Program-made: the position numbers and the translations under genes
Notes under the pieces: generated by a model
Database searches by the model: none
The model's input: only the letters and a program-made list of their open reading frames with translations
Told to the model about the DNA's origin: nothing
DNA from: MAG-120531 sp029242825
GTDB lineage: Bacteria > Bacteroidota > Bacteroidia > Flavobacteriales > Flavobacteriaceae
NCBI GenBank assembly: GCA_029242825.1
Contig: JAQWTF010000018.1
Span: 1-50,067, forward strand
Length of the DNA stretch: 50,067 nt
Direction: 5' to 3'
In this document: one piece after another, positions 8,460-16,850 of the stretch
Layout: each line of letters starts with the position of its first letter
How positions within the stretch are numbered: position 1 is the stretch's first letter

Positions 8460-9821
8460 TTATTTTTCTAAACGAACCATGAATTGGGACACTTTTAAAC
8501 TGTAGACCCTAATTCTTTTGTCTTCTAATGATTTTTCACTCACAATAGGGGTTTGTTCTCCTTCTAACACATATGACAGTTTTAGGTTTAAAGACTCTAT
8601 TAGGTTGTTTTTAATTTTCTCATTATGAGACTTGGTGAGGCTCTCGTTATAAATAAGCGCAAGTAGTTGTGCAGATTCTAAGGCCGTTCTTACAATGAGT
8701 GTTTTTAGAATGAGATACTCTGCCGGCTCTAAAAAAGTTTCTTTTTTGTTCAAGCTTATTTTGTGCTCAAAAACTAAGAGGGTCTTTTTCTTCTTTTTTC
8801 TTTTTTTCAACAGCCACCAAATAAACCCAAAAGAAAATAAAATAAAGCCAGTTATAGCGATTAAATAATACTTATTTCTATGGTTTACATACAAAGCACC
8901 ACTTGAGGTTTCTTTGGGAATAAATTCATTTTCAGCAACCTTTGTGAGTATAAGATCCTGGTCATTACTGTTGTAATAATAATAAAACCCCTTGTGTTTA
9001 TACAAATGAAGGTTTTGGTTTATAGCCACATTATAATAGATGGGATTTTCTGTGTAATAGCGCACAGTATTATTGTGTGGGTCAATTTTAATTAAACCCT
9101 TTTGGGTGTTAAATACCTCAAATGTTTCTTTAAAATCTCCCTTTATTTTTTTATAAGATGCAATATCATTAATGTCACACTCTCCTAAATACCTCCAGTT
9201 TTTTGATTTAAAATGATACGACCATACATCATTAACAGGAACATAATTTAACCGATCATGGTCATTTACATGATAGCCGCCAAATATGAATAAATCAGAT
9301 TTACTTAAATGATGAATTTGATTGTAGGCGCTTTTTGGAACTTCTTTGCTTTTAAAAGAAATAACCTCCCAGCCTTTAGAGATTGGGTTTAAATAAGTGA
9401 GCGCGTTTGATGTAGTCCAGTAGCCATAGCCGCCGTATTTATAAATGCTGTCGTTTCTATTGAACAAACTGCTAAAGGATTGCCAGTGAACAATATCCGA
9501 ACGGTCTATTCTAACCAGACTGTCATTTTCTACAGCATAGACCTTCCCTCCGTCTTTTTCCGTGAGTAATAAAACCTTGTTTTGCCAAATAGGACGGTAT
9601 TCAATAAATGTAAATTCTGGAGGTAATTTTAAAGCGGTCTTGCTTTTTATTTTAAAAGCTTCCAGATCTATTGTCGTTAAACTATCTCCTGAAAATTGGT
9701 GTAGCAAACCCCTTTCCCTGTCTAGTGCTGTGAGCTGTTGGTCAGAAATTTTAAAGACAATTTCTTGACCAAGCACAGGAAGGCTAAAAAGCAACAATAA
9801 AACAAGACTTTTTTTAAACAT
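8460..9821 (-). CDS. Membrane-anchored kelch-like sensor protein with cytoplasmic C-terminal domain
   Basis: I do not recognise a named family. The start chosen is the ATG ending at 9821 (453 residues), because it begins a clear signal sequence (MFKKSLVLLLLFSLPVLGQ); an upstream ATG ending at 9869 would add 16 unlikely residues. Residues about 20-315 look like a beta-propeller, with kelch-type stretches such as IYKYGGYGYW, LFIFGGYH and NDVWSYHFKSKNWRYLG. One transmembrane helix lies at about 319-338, followed by a run of lysines and arginines. The roughly 100-residue cytoplasmic tail is helical with a strand near the end (RIRVYSLKVS), possibly a winged helix. The arrangement suggests an outside sensor with an inside output. 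Confidence 0.75.
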   Translation of the reverse strand: MFKKSLVLLLLFSLPVLGQEIVFKISDQQLTALDRERGLLHQFSGDSLTTIDLEAFKIKSKTALKLPPEFTFIEYRPIWQNKVLLLTEKDGGKVYAVENDSLVRIDRSDIVHWQSFSSLFNRNDSIYKYGGYGYWTTSNALTYLNPISKGWEVISFKSKEVPKSAYNQIHHLSKSDLFIFGGYHVNDHDRLNYVPVNDVWSYHFKSKNWRYLGECDINDIASYKKIKGDFKETFEVFNTQKGLIKIDPHNNTVRYYTENPIYYNVAINQNLHLYKHKGFYYYYNSNDQDLILTKVAENEFIPKETSSGALYVNHRNKYYLIAITGFILFSFGFIWWLLKKRKKKKKTLLVFEHKISLNKKETFLEPAEYLILKTLIVRTALESAQLLALIYNESLTKSHNEKIKNNLIESLNLKLSYVLEGEQTPIVSEKSLEDKRIRVYSLKVSQFMVRLEK

Positions 9822-9926
9822 AAGGGTAGATTTGGGATCTATTTTTGGTCTCAAAAACAACATTATCACGCAAACGAAATGGAAGATACAATTTTATAGT
9901 TTGGAGCACAATATAACACCATAAAA

Positions 9927-10682
9927 TTACTTTAAAAACAACACTATTGCTCCTAAGGAGGTGAGCACAAGTATCATCTTTCTAAAAAACGCATCTGAAA
10001 TTTTGTGTACAAAAAATACTCCTGTAAGTAAACCTAATAAAGTACCTGGAAGCAGGATTAAAAATATTTTCAAACTCTCTGGGGTGACGGTTTTCCATAC
10101 AAAAATATGAAAAGGGAGCTTGAATAAGTTTATCAGGAAAAACAACCAGGCCGCAGTGCCAATAAAATGATTTTTAGGAAGGCGCATGGCTAGAAAGTAA
10201 ATATTGGAAAAAGCACCCGCTAGGTTGCCTATCATTGTGGTAATTCCCGCCATAACGCCCATAAAACTTCCAAAGCTCCAATGGGTAGGAATGGTTTTTA
10301 CTTTCTTTTTTTCCCACCATATAAGCATACTCAAGGTGAGTAATATAGTCACAGCCATGCCCATTTGAAATGTTTTTTCAGGAAGGTCTTTGCCAATGAT
10401 TACGCCAATGAGCACCCCGAGCATCATCCAGGGGAGGAATACTTTTAAATAATTCCATTGGGTATGTCTGTGGTAATACGTTATGGCAAAAATATCTCCA
10501 ACAATGAGTAGTGGCATAAGCATTCCGGTAGAAGACTTGCCGCCAAAAGCCAAAGCCATTAGGGTCACTATTAATACAGCTATTCCCTTAACCCCTGCTT
10601 TGGATATCCCTAAAATAAAAGCGGCTAAAAAGGCAAAAACAAATGATTCTAGCGAAAGCAATCCATTTAAATATGCATCCAT
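9927..10682 (-). CDS. TauE/SafE family membrane transporter
   Basis: A 251-residue protein using the ATG ending at 10682 (MDAYLNGLL); an upstream extension to 10796 would overlap the divergent gene's promoter region. There are about eight hydrophobic helices. The family hallmark is the first helix with a glycine-rich turn (LGISKAGVKGIAVLIV), echoed in the second half by GVMAGITTMIGNLAGAF. TauE/SafE proteins move sulfite, sulfonates or other small organic anions across the inner membrane. The substrate cannot be told from sequence. It is divergent from the sodium/solute symporter. Confidence 0.85.
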   Translation of the reverse strand: MDAYLNGLLSLESFVFAFLAAFILGISKAGVKGIAVLIVTLMALAFGGKSSTGMLMPLLIVGDIFAITYYHRHTQWNYLKVFLPWMMLGVLIGVIIGKDLPEKTFQMGMAVTILLTLSMLIWWEKKKVKTIPTHWSFGSFMGVMAGITTMIGNLAGAFSNIYFLAMRLPKNHFIGTAAWLFFLINLFKLPFHIFVWKTVTPESLKIFLILLPGTLLGLLTGVFFVHKISDAFFRKMILVLTSLGAIVLFLK

Positions 10683-10750
10683 AAAACGAAGGTACAATTT
10701 GTTTTTAAGTCGCTTAAGGCTCAAAATGTGTGCGGTATAACAAAAAATAA

Positions 10751-10758
10751 TACCTTTA
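10751..10758 (+). promoter_or_regulatory. Possible -7 box of the symporter promoter
   Basis: TACCTTTA matches the Bacteroidota -7 box in seven of eight defined positions. A start of transcription just after it would exclude the two upstream ATGs (10728 and 10758) and favour the ATG at 10800. The -33 region is only TGTG, so the call is weak. Confidence 0.3.
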
Positions 10759-10799
10759 TGTCTTACCATTACCAACCAAACCGTAAAACCAAACAAAAA

Positions 10800-12608
10800 A
10801 TGAATTTGTCTATCTTGGATTACAGCATTATTGCTGGCTTTTTTTCAATCGTATTAATTATAGGAATTGTAGTCTCTAAAAAATCGGGTCAAAGCAGCGC
10901 CGAGTATTTCCTTTCAGGCAGAAGTATGCCATGGTGGCTTTTAGGATTTTCTATGGTAGCGACTACATTTTCTACAGACACCCCTAATCTTGTCACAGAT
11001 ATTGTAAGAACCAACGGGGTTTCAGGAAACTGGGTTTGGTGGGCCTTTCTCCTCACCGGCCTCCTGACTGTTTTTGTTTACGCAAAACTATGGCGCCGTT
11101 CAAATGTGGCCACAGACATGGAATTTTATGAGCTCAGATATGGCGGGAAACCAGCGCACTTTCTAAGGTGGTTTAGGGCTTTTTATTTAGGGGTTTTGTT
11201 TAACGTTATGGCCATGTCTGCAGTGACTTTAGCTGCGATTAAAATAGGCCAAGTCATGTTGGGCTTAGACCCTGTTTTTACAGTATTAGTGGCAGGAAGT
11301 ATTACGGTATTATTCAGTGCTGTTGGAGGTTTTAGAGGCGTAATTTACACAGATTTTGTCTTGTTTTTTGTCGCTATTGCAGGCGCTGTAGGAGCGGCTT
11401 ATTATTTGGTTAATATCCCAGAGGTAGGCGGTTTAGAAGCACTTTTAGCCCATGAAAATGTTTCGGATAAATTGTCTATTCTGCCTGACTTCTCAGATAC
11501 AGAAGCCTTAATAGGGATTCTAATTATCCCATTAGCTGTGCAATGGTGGTCTGCTTGGTATCCGGGCGCAGAACCTGGAGGGGGTGGTTATATTGCGCAG
11601 AGAATGCTAGCGGCCAAAAACGAAAACCACGCCATAGGAGCTACTTTTTTCTTCAATATCATGCACTACGCATTACGTCCTTGGCCATGGATTTTAGTGG
11701 CTTTAGCTTCCATGGTGGTTTACCCAGATTTGCTGTCTATACAAACAGCTTTCCCGAATGTGGCGGCAGACAAATTAGGAAATGACTTGGCGTACTCTGC
11801 CATGCTCACCAAATTACCCAGCGGCTTACTCGGTCTGGTTATGGCTTCTCTAGGAGCTGCTTATATGTCTACAATCTCCACCCATTTAAATTGGGGGTCT
11901 TCTTATATTGTGAACGATGTATACAAATTAGAGATTCAGCCCAATGCAACTGAAAAACAACTGGTTATGGTCGGTAGAATAGCCACTGTTTTATTAATGG
12001 TGGCAAGTGGTTTTTTAGCCCTTACCCTGACTAACGCCCTTCAATTGTTTGACATTATCTTAATGTTTGGTGCAGGAACAGGCCTTATTTTTATTCTTAG
12101 ATGGTTTTGGTGGCGTATTAATGCTTGGAGCGAAATCTCAGCTATGATTGTGTCTGGGGTGTTGTCCATACTGTTTAATTTTGGCTCCTTAGGAACCACT
12201 TTTTTTGGTGGAGATGGATTAGAAGGTATTTTCCCCTCATGGGCCAAGTTCCCCGTAGTGGTACTTCTAACTTCTATTGTTTGGATTGCGGTTACTTTCC
12301 TAACCTCACCCGAGAGGGAAGAAACCCTAGACAGATTTTACAAGCAAACCCAACCTGGAGGTCCTGGATGGAAAACACAACAAGAAAAAGCCATTTCCGA
12401 AGGCCAATTAAAACCTCAGGAATGGTCGGTTCCTTCTGGTATTTTAGCGATGATTTTGGGCGCAATACTTGTGTATGGTAGTATGTTTGCAACAGGTAAT
12501 TGGATCTATGGCAATTACACTTTGGCTGCTGGCTTAACGCTGGCAGTGATTGTTGCAGGAGTTTTATTACTCAAAGTTTGGAAAACCTTAAAAAAATCTA
12601 TTTTATGA
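10800..12608 (+). CDS. Sodium:solute symporter (SSS family)
   Basis: A 602-residue integral membrane protein with about 14 hydrophobic helices. The start at 10800 (MNLSILDYSII) is typical of SSS family members. Family features are SGRSMPWWLLGFSMVATTFS early in the protein, a tryptophan-rich pair of helices (VQWWSAWYPGAEPGGGGYIAQ), and MASLGAAYMSTISTHLNWGSSY in the sodium-site region. It probably imports a sugar, a carboxylate or another small solute with sodium. Its stop codon overlaps the start of the next gene by four bases (ATGA), so the two are translationally coupled. Confidence 0.9.
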   Translation: MNLSILDYSIIAGFFSIVLIIGIVVSKKSGQSSAEYFLSGRSMPWWLLGFSMVATTFSTDTPNLVTDIVRTNGVSGNWVWWAFLLTGLLTVFVYAKLWRRSNVATDMEFYELRYGGKPAHFLRWFRAFYLGVLFNVMAMSAVTLAAIKIGQVMLGLDPVFTVLVAGSITVLFSAVGGFRGVIYTDFVLFFVAIAGAVGAAYYLVNIPEVGGLEALLAHENVSDKLSILPDFSDTEALIGILIIPLAVQWWSAWYPGAEPGGGGYIAQRMLAAKNENHAIGATFFFNIMHYALRPWPWILVALASMVVYPDLLSIQTAFPNVAADKLGNDLAYSAMLTKLPSGLLGLVMASLGAAYMSTISTHLNWGSSYIVNDVYKLEIQPNATEKQLVMVGRIATVLLMVASGFLALTLTNALQLFDIILMFGAGTGLIFILRWFWWRINAWSEISAMIVSGVLSILFNFGSLGTTFFGGDGLEGIFPSWAKFPVVVLLTSIVWIAVTFLTSPEREETLDRFYKQTQPGGPGWKTQQEKAISEGQLKPQEWSVPSGILAMILGAILVYGSMFATGNWIYGNYTLAAGLTLAVIVAGVLLLKVWKTLKKSIL

Positions 12609-13696
12609 TTTTTAACAAAAGGGTACCTTCGGTAGATATTTTTAGGGGAGCCACCATATTACTCATGATTTTGGTCAATACTCCTGGCACATGGTCTGCT
12701 GTTTACGCTCCTTTTTTACACGCCTCTTGGCATGGATACACCCTGACAGATTTGGTTTTTCCTTTCTTTCTTTTTATTGTTGGCGTGTCTATCTCGCTCT
12801 CCTATAAAGACAAGAAATTAAAGCCTCAGGTTTTTTTTAAACTGACTAAAAGGACTTTAAAACTTATTGTATTAGGGCTTTTTCTAGGCGCATTCACCAT
12901 TAGTTTTCCTTTTTTTAAGGATTTTGATAGTATTCGTTTCCCCGGAGTATTACAACGTATTGGACTGGTTTTTTTCTTTGCGAGTATACTCTATCTCTGG
13001 GGCAGCAAAAGAAGCACTGCCTTGATCATTGGAATTATTTTATTGGTTTATTGGTTATGGATGGGTTATTTGCCTTTGGAAGGGGTGGCCCCTACCTATG
13101 AAAGAGGGGCGAACAATTGGGCCAATTTCATAGACTTGAAATTACTGGGCCCTCATATGTGGCAACCAGACTATGACCCAGAGGGTATACTCAGCACCCT
13201 ACCTGCAATTGCAACGGCACTGTTGGGAACATTAGCGGGAGATATATTGCGGTCTAACACCTATCAAAAAGCCTCCCTTTTGTTCTTGTCTGGGCTTGTT
13301 TTGCTCGGTTTAGGACATTTGTTAGATTTGAGCTTTCCCATTAATAAAGCCCTTTGGAGCAGTTCGTTTGTGTTGGTTACCGCCGGCTGGGCCAATCTAG
13401 TATTAGGAACTTTATTTTACCTGAGAGAAGTGAAAAAATGTAGTTTCGGCGGGGTGTTTTCCAAAGTAGGTGCTAATGCGATTGCTATTTATTTTACCTC
13501 TAGTTTTATCACTAAATTGTTTTATTTAATTCCATTCAATGAAAGTAGTATTCACGGGGCTTTATTTGAAACAATTTACCTGCACCAGGGCATAGATCCC
13601 GCTTTGTCTTCCTTGCTTTACGCCATAACGGTTTGTGCTTTTTATGTGCTCATGGCGTCCTTTATGTATCAAAAGAAAATTTTCATTAAAGTTTAA
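12605..13696 (+). CDS. DUF5009 / heparan-alpha-glucosaminide N-acetyltransferase-like membrane protein
   Basis: A 363-residue polytopic protein starting at 12605, where ATGA overlaps the symporter stop; an upstream reading to 12500 is a shadow. The N-terminal RVPSVDIFRGATILLMILVN, HASWHGYTLTDLVFPFFLFIVG and FPGVLQRIGL match the bacterial family related to human HGSNAT, which acetylates terminal glucosamine across the lysosomal membrane. About ten helices are present. In Bacteroidota such genes often sit beside sugar transporters. Here coupling to a sodium/solute symporter suggests import and transmembrane acylation of an amino sugar, which is an inference. Confidence 0.85.
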   Translation: MIFNKRVPSVDIFRGATILLMILVNTPGTWSAVYAPFLHASWHGYTLTDLVFPFFLFIVGVSISLSYKDKKLKPQVFFKLTKRTLKLIVLGLFLGAFTISFPFFKDFDSIRFPGVLQRIGLVFFFASILYLWGSKRSTALIIGIILLVYWLWMGYLPLEGVAPTYERGANNWANFIDLKLLGPHMWQPDYDPEGILSTLPAIATALLGTLAGDILRSNTYQKASLLFLSGLVLLGLGHLLDLSFPINKALWSSSFVLVTAGWANLVLGTLFYLREVKKCSFGGVFSKVGANAIAIYFTSSFITKLFYLIPFNESSIHGALFETIYLHQGIDPALSSLLYAITVCAFYVLMASFMYQKKIFIKV

Positions 13697-13697
13697 T

Positions 13698-13729
13698 TTT
13701 GTGGTTTTGTAAGAAATGCCTTATTTTCG
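13698..13729 (+). promoter_or_regulatory. Candidate Bacteroidota promoter for the DUF2007 gene
   Basis: TTTG at 13698-13701 is followed after 20 bases by TATTTTCG (13722-13729), one base off TAnnTTTG. The start codon is at 13747, leaving a short leader. Confidence 0.4.
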
Positions 13730-13746
13730 ATTAAAATACTATTCAA

Positions 13747-13983
13747 ATGAGCAGTACATATAAGGAAATATTTACAGGAAACGCCATGGCGGTATTATTA
13801 CTCAAAGGGGTTTTTGGAGATCACGGGATTCCTTTTGTGGAGAAAAACGAACAGGTTTCTGGTGTTTTAGCAGGTTTTGCTGGTGGAACAAGCTCTACTA
13901 TAAAAATTGCTGTTCCACAAGAATTTGAAGAAGCGGCATTGAGACTTATTGCAGACTTTAGGGCCCAATTAGAAAGCGCTTAA
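13747..13983 (+). CDS. DUF2007 domain protein
   Basis: A 78-residue soluble protein matching the small DUF2007 fold. It opens with YKEIFTGNAMAVLLLKGVFGDHGIPF, has a glycine-rich middle (AGFAGGTSSTIKIAVP) and ends with a helix (EEAALRLIADFRAQL). The pattern of covering two epitopes, reading and comparing sequence elements, resembles PII-like small domains. DUF2007 members are called putative signal-transducing proteins without a defined role. It has its own promoter-like sequence and stands alone between the DUF5009 gene and convergent ribE. Confidence 0.8.
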   Translation: MSSTYKEIFTGNAMAVLLLKGVFGDHGIPFVEKNEQVSGVLAGFAGGTSSTIKIAVPQEFEEAALRLIADFRAQLESA

Positions 13984-14030
13984 ACAATGATGGATTGTTA
14001 TGACACCCTCAAAAGTGTTTGTTAACGATT

Positions 14031-14621
14031 CTATTTGCCTATTTCTAACAAACGCTTCACATATTTCCCAATTACGTCAAACTCCAAGTTTACTACGGTG
14101 CCTATTTCGTATTGTTGAAAACAAGTATGTGCATAGGTGTAGGGTATAATGGCCACAGAAAAGCTGTTTTTTTCAGAATTTACAACAGTTAGACTGGTAC
14201 CATCTATGGTAATAGATCCTTTTTCTATAGTCACATTGCTTTTGTCTGGATCGTAGGTAAAGGTGAATACCCAGCTCCCGTCTTCTTCTTTAAGCCCTGA
14301 ACAAACCCCTGTCTGATCCACGTGACCCTGAACTATATGCCCATCTAATCTACTGCCTAATATCATGGCCCGCTCTAAATTAATGAGTTGGCCCACTTTA
14401 AAGTGATTTAAGGATGTTTTTTCTAATGTTTCCGCAATAGCAGTAACCGTGTATTGTTGGGATGTTTTTTCTACCACGGTTAAACATACCCCGTTGTGAG
14501 CAACACTCTGATCTATTTTTAATTCATTTGCTAAAGGCGTTTCTATGCGGAGGTGTAAATTACTCCCTTCTGCATCTATTCCTACTACTTTTCCTAAAGT
14601 TTCAATAATTCCAGTAAACAT
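14031..14621 (-). CDS. ribE: Riboflavin synthase, alpha subunit
   Basis: A 196-residue protein, the usual length for riboflavin synthase, which disproportionates two 6,7-dimethyl-8-ribityllumazine molecules to riboflavin. It shows the two tandem lumazine-binding barrels. The first begins MFTGIIETLGKV with SVAHNGVCLTV and LNHFKVGQLINLERAM. The second has GHIVQGHVDQTG, GSITIDGTSLTVV and NLEFDVIGKYVKRL. The two halves are internally similar as expected. It is divergent from pdxA, with 58 bases between starts. No FMN riboswitch is seen upstream, and no other rib genes are in the window. Confidence 0.96.
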   Translation of the reverse strand: MFTGIIETLGKVVGIDAEGSNLHLRIETPLANELKIDQSVAHNGVCLTVVEKTSQQYTVTAIAETLEKTSLNHFKVGQLINLERAMILGSRLDGHIVQGHVDQTGVCSGLKEEDGSWVFTFTYDPDKSNVTIEKGSITIDGTSLTVVNSEKNSFSVAIIPYTYAHTCFQQYEIGTVVNLEFDVIGKYVKRLLEIGK

Positions 14622-14679
14622 GGTTCGTTTTTATTGTCTAATTTTACCCAGTAAATTTACTTATAAAGCCACATATAGC

Positions 14680-15771
14680 ATGCAGGATAATGCAAAAATA
14701 AAAGTTGGGATTTCAATAGGAGATTTAAATGGAATAGGCTGTGAAGTTATTATAAAAACTTTCGAAGATCCAAGGACCTTAGAATTGTGCACCCCTGTAG
14801 TGTTTGCGTCTAGTAAAACCTTAGCCCAACACCAGCAACAACTAGGCACACAGCTTGTGTATCAGGGTGTGGCTAGCGCATCAGAGGCTATAGAAGGTAA
14901 ATTTAATGTAGTTAATATTTGGAAAGAGGTTCCTGAAATACATTTTGGTAAAGAGACCAAGTTAGGGGGTGAATACGCTTTAAAATCTTTAGAAGCAGCC
15001 ACAAAAGCACTCAAGGAAGGAAGCATTGACGTATTGGTTACCGCGCCCATAAACAAGAGTAATATTCAAACTGAGACTTTCAGTTTTCCGGGACATACAG
15101 ATTATTTGGCTCAGGAACTCGGCGGAGAAAGCCTCATGTTTATGGTGTCAGATTCTCTTAGGATTGGATTATTAACAGACCATGTAGCTGTGAGTGAAGT
15201 GTCTAATCACATCACTCCTGAAAGTATTAAATCTAAAATAAAAACGATATTAAAATCCTTAGAGCAAGATTTTGGTATTAGAAAACCCAAAGTAGCCTTG
15301 TTGGGTATAAACCCACACAACGGAGACCAAGGTGTTATTGGAAAAGAAGACCAAGACGTTCTTATTCCAACCATAGCTGAAATTGCCCATGGAGGATCTT
15401 TGGTTTTTGGCCCCTACGCGGCCGATAGCTTTTTTGGTGCTAAAAATTACACCCAATTTGACGCCATACTTGCCGCCTATCACGACCAAGGGCTTATTCC
15501 CTTCAAGACCCTTTCTTTTGGCAATGGGGTGAACTTCACGGCAGGCTTATCAAAGGTGAGAACTTCACCAGACCATGGAACTGCTTATGATATTGCGGGT
15601 AAAGGTGTGGCAGACCACACTTCATTTTCAGCTGCGGTGTTTACAGCCATAAAGATTTTTAAGCACAGGGCCATGTATAAAACCCTTACGGAAAATCCAT
15701 TGAAAAAAGCTAAAATTGTTGAGAAGAGACCCCCTAAAAAAAGTCACTATAAGCCACCAACGCAAAAATAA
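14680..15771 (+). CDS. pdxA: 4-hydroxythreonine-4-phosphate dehydrogenase
   Basis: A 363-residue protein taking the ATG at 14680; the reading frame extends upstream into ribE antisense, which is discarded. PdxA oxidises 4-phosphohydroxy-threonine in the DXP-dependent pyridoxal phosphate pathway. Diagnostic stretches are KVGISIGDLNGIG at the N-terminus, VTAPINKSNI, FPGHTDYLAQ, GINPHNGDQGVIG, AAYHDQGLIPFK and RTSPDHGTAYDIAGKG; the histidines are the metal ligands. It is slightly long because of a lysine/proline-rich C-terminal tail (about 20 residues, KRPPKKSHYKPP), which is probably disordered. Confidence 0.95.
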   Translation: MQDNAKIKVGISIGDLNGIGCEVIIKTFEDPRTLELCTPVVFASSKTLAQHQQQLGTQLVYQGVASASEAIEGKFNVVNIWKEVPEIHFGKETKLGGEYALKSLEAATKALKEGSIDVLVTAPINKSNIQTETFSFPGHTDYLAQELGGESLMFMVSDSLRIGLLTDHVAVSEVSNHITPESIKSKIKTILKSLEQDFGIRKPKVALLGINPHNGDQGVIGKEDQDVLIPTIAEIAHGGSLVFGPYAADSFFGAKNYTQFDAILAAYHDQGLIPFKTLSFGNGVNFTAGLSKVRTSPDHGTAYDIAGKGVADHTSFSAAVFTAIKIFKHRAMYKTLTENPLKKAKIVEKRPPKKSHYKPPTQK

Positions 15772-15790
15772 TTTTTAATTTCCTTAATGC

Positions 15791-15820
15791 TTGGTTGTTA
15801 GTATAATAATAGTATCTTTG
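15791..15820 (+). promoter_or_regulatory. Promoter of the DUF177-rpmF transcript
   Basis: TTG at 15791-15793, a 19-base spacer and a perfect TATCTTTG at 15813-15820 fit the Bacteroidota sigma factor consensus. The start codon of the DUF177 gene lies 48 bases downstream. Confidence 0.6.
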
Positions 15821-15867
15821 CACCCGCCTTTTGGCTTACTAGAGAGGTGCGTATAATCTAATTTATA

Positions 15868-16407
15868 ATGAAAAATAGGGAGTACCATATTCCATTTTCA
15901 GGACTTAAAGAAGGAAAGCACCAGTTCGAATTTGCCATAGACAACACGTTCTTTAACGCATATGATTTTAATGATTTTAATGCCGCTGAACTCAATGTTC
16001 ATGTGACATTAAAGAAGTTAAGTACCATGATGGAATTGGCATTCGAAGCCACTGGAAGTGTCCGTGTAAACTGTGACACAACCAATGAGCCTTTCGATCT
16101 CCCACTGCAATCTTCACTAGATTTAGTCGTGAAGTTTGGGGAGGCTTTTGACAATGAAAACGAAGCGCTTTTAGTGCTTCCTCATGGAGAACACCAAGTA
16201 GATGTATCACAATATATTTACGAAATGATTGTTTTGGCATTACCCGCTAAAAAAGTACATCCAGGTGTATTAGACGGAACACTAAAGTCTGAAGCACTTG
16301 AAACCCTTGAGAAATTAGGAGTTAAAGAGCTAAAGGAACAAAAAGAAGCAATAGAAGAGACTGACCCAAGATGGGACGCTCTAAAAAAGTTATTAACGGA
16401 TAAATAG
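15868..16407 (+). CDS. DUF177 (YceD-like) protein, 23S rRNA accumulation
   Basis: A 179-residue acidic protein. DUF177 proteins, YceD in E. coli, are encoded next to rpmF and affect 23S rRNA or large-subunit assembly. Visible features are the N-terminal IPFSGLKEGKHQFEFAID, the central GSVRVNCDTTNEPFDLPL and the C-terminal ETDPRWDALKKLLTD, which is the family's conserved end. It is followed after only eight bases by rpmF, and the two should be cotranscribed from the promoter at 15791-15820. Confidence 0.9.
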   Translation: MKNREYHIPFSGLKEGKHQFEFAIDNTFFNAYDFNDFNAAELNVHVTLKKLSTMMELAFEATGSVRVNCDTTNEPFDLPLQSSLDLVVKFGEAFDNENEALLVLPHGEHQVDVSQYIYEMIVLALPAKKVHPGVLDGTLKSEALETLEKLGVKELKEQKEAIEETDPRWDALKKLLTDK

Positions 16408-16415
16408 GAATTGTT

Positions 16416-16613
16416 ATGGCACATCCAAAGAGAAAAATCTCCAAAACAAGGAGAGACAAAAGAAGAACACATTACAAAGCAGTAGCCCCTACTATTGCTA
16501 AAGATCCAACAACAGGTGAAATGCACCTGTATCATAGAGCACACTGGCACGAAGGTAAATTATATTACAGAGGTCAAGTGCTTATAGACAACACTGAGGT
16601 AGCTACTGCCTAA
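16416..16613 (+). CDS. rpmF: 50S ribosomal protein L32
   Basis: A 65-residue basic protein beginning MAHPKRKISKTRRDKRRTHY, the unmistakable start of L32, with GEMHLYHRAHW and YYRGQVLID in the second half. It lacks the zinc-binding cysteine pairs found in some lineages. It lies in the classical yceD-rpmF-fabH order. A strong terminator follows at once, so fabH is probably transcribed separately. Confidence 0.97.
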   Translation: MAHPKRKISKTRRDKRRTHYKAVAPTIAKDPTTGEMHLYHRAHWHEGKLYYRGQVLIDNTEVATA

Positions 16614-16635
16614 GTAAACGTTTTTAGGTTCATAT

Positions 16636-16666
16636 AACTCCCACTTTTTCAAGTGGGAGTTTTTTT
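16636..16666 (+). terminator. Rho-independent terminator after rpmF
   Basis: The stem CTCCCACTT (16638-16646) pairs with AAGTGGGAG (16651-16659) around a TTTC loop, extended by two A-T pairs, and is followed by seven T residues. It ends the DUF177-rpmF transcript. Confidence 0.92.
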
Positions 16667-16733
16667 ATGAGATAAACTTTTGGTTTTAAAACCGAAGCTT
16701 GTTTTTTTGAAGAGGATTTGAGAGAATAAAAAA

Positions 16734-16779
16734 ACCACTTAAAATCCTTTAAAGATTGTAAAAAACACTAAAAAGTGGT
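16734..16779 (+). promoter_or_regulatory. Nested inverted repeats upstream of fabH
   Basis: ACCACTT (16734-16740) can pair with AAGTGGT (16773-16779), enclosing AATC (16743-16746) and GATT (16754-16757) around CTTTAAA. A smaller CACT-AAAAA-GTG hairpin competes with it. The element lies in the 237-base gap between the rpmF terminator and fabH and could be an operator or a structured leader. A poor -7-like TATTTCG is at 16823. Confidence 0.3.
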
Positions 16780-16850
16780 GTAAAATGATTAATTTTCACG
16801 AATTTTGAATCATTTTTCAGCATATTTCGCTTAAAAACAAACCAATTCGA

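Noticed and set aside
12500..12604. Upstream extension of the DUF5009 reading frame
   Set aside because: It overlaps the symporter in another frame; the ATGA overlap at 12605 gives the family's normal N-terminus.
14545..14679. Upstream extension of the pdxA reading frame
   Set aside because: It runs antisense into ribE; PdxA homologues start near KVGISIGDLNG, matching the ATG at 14680.
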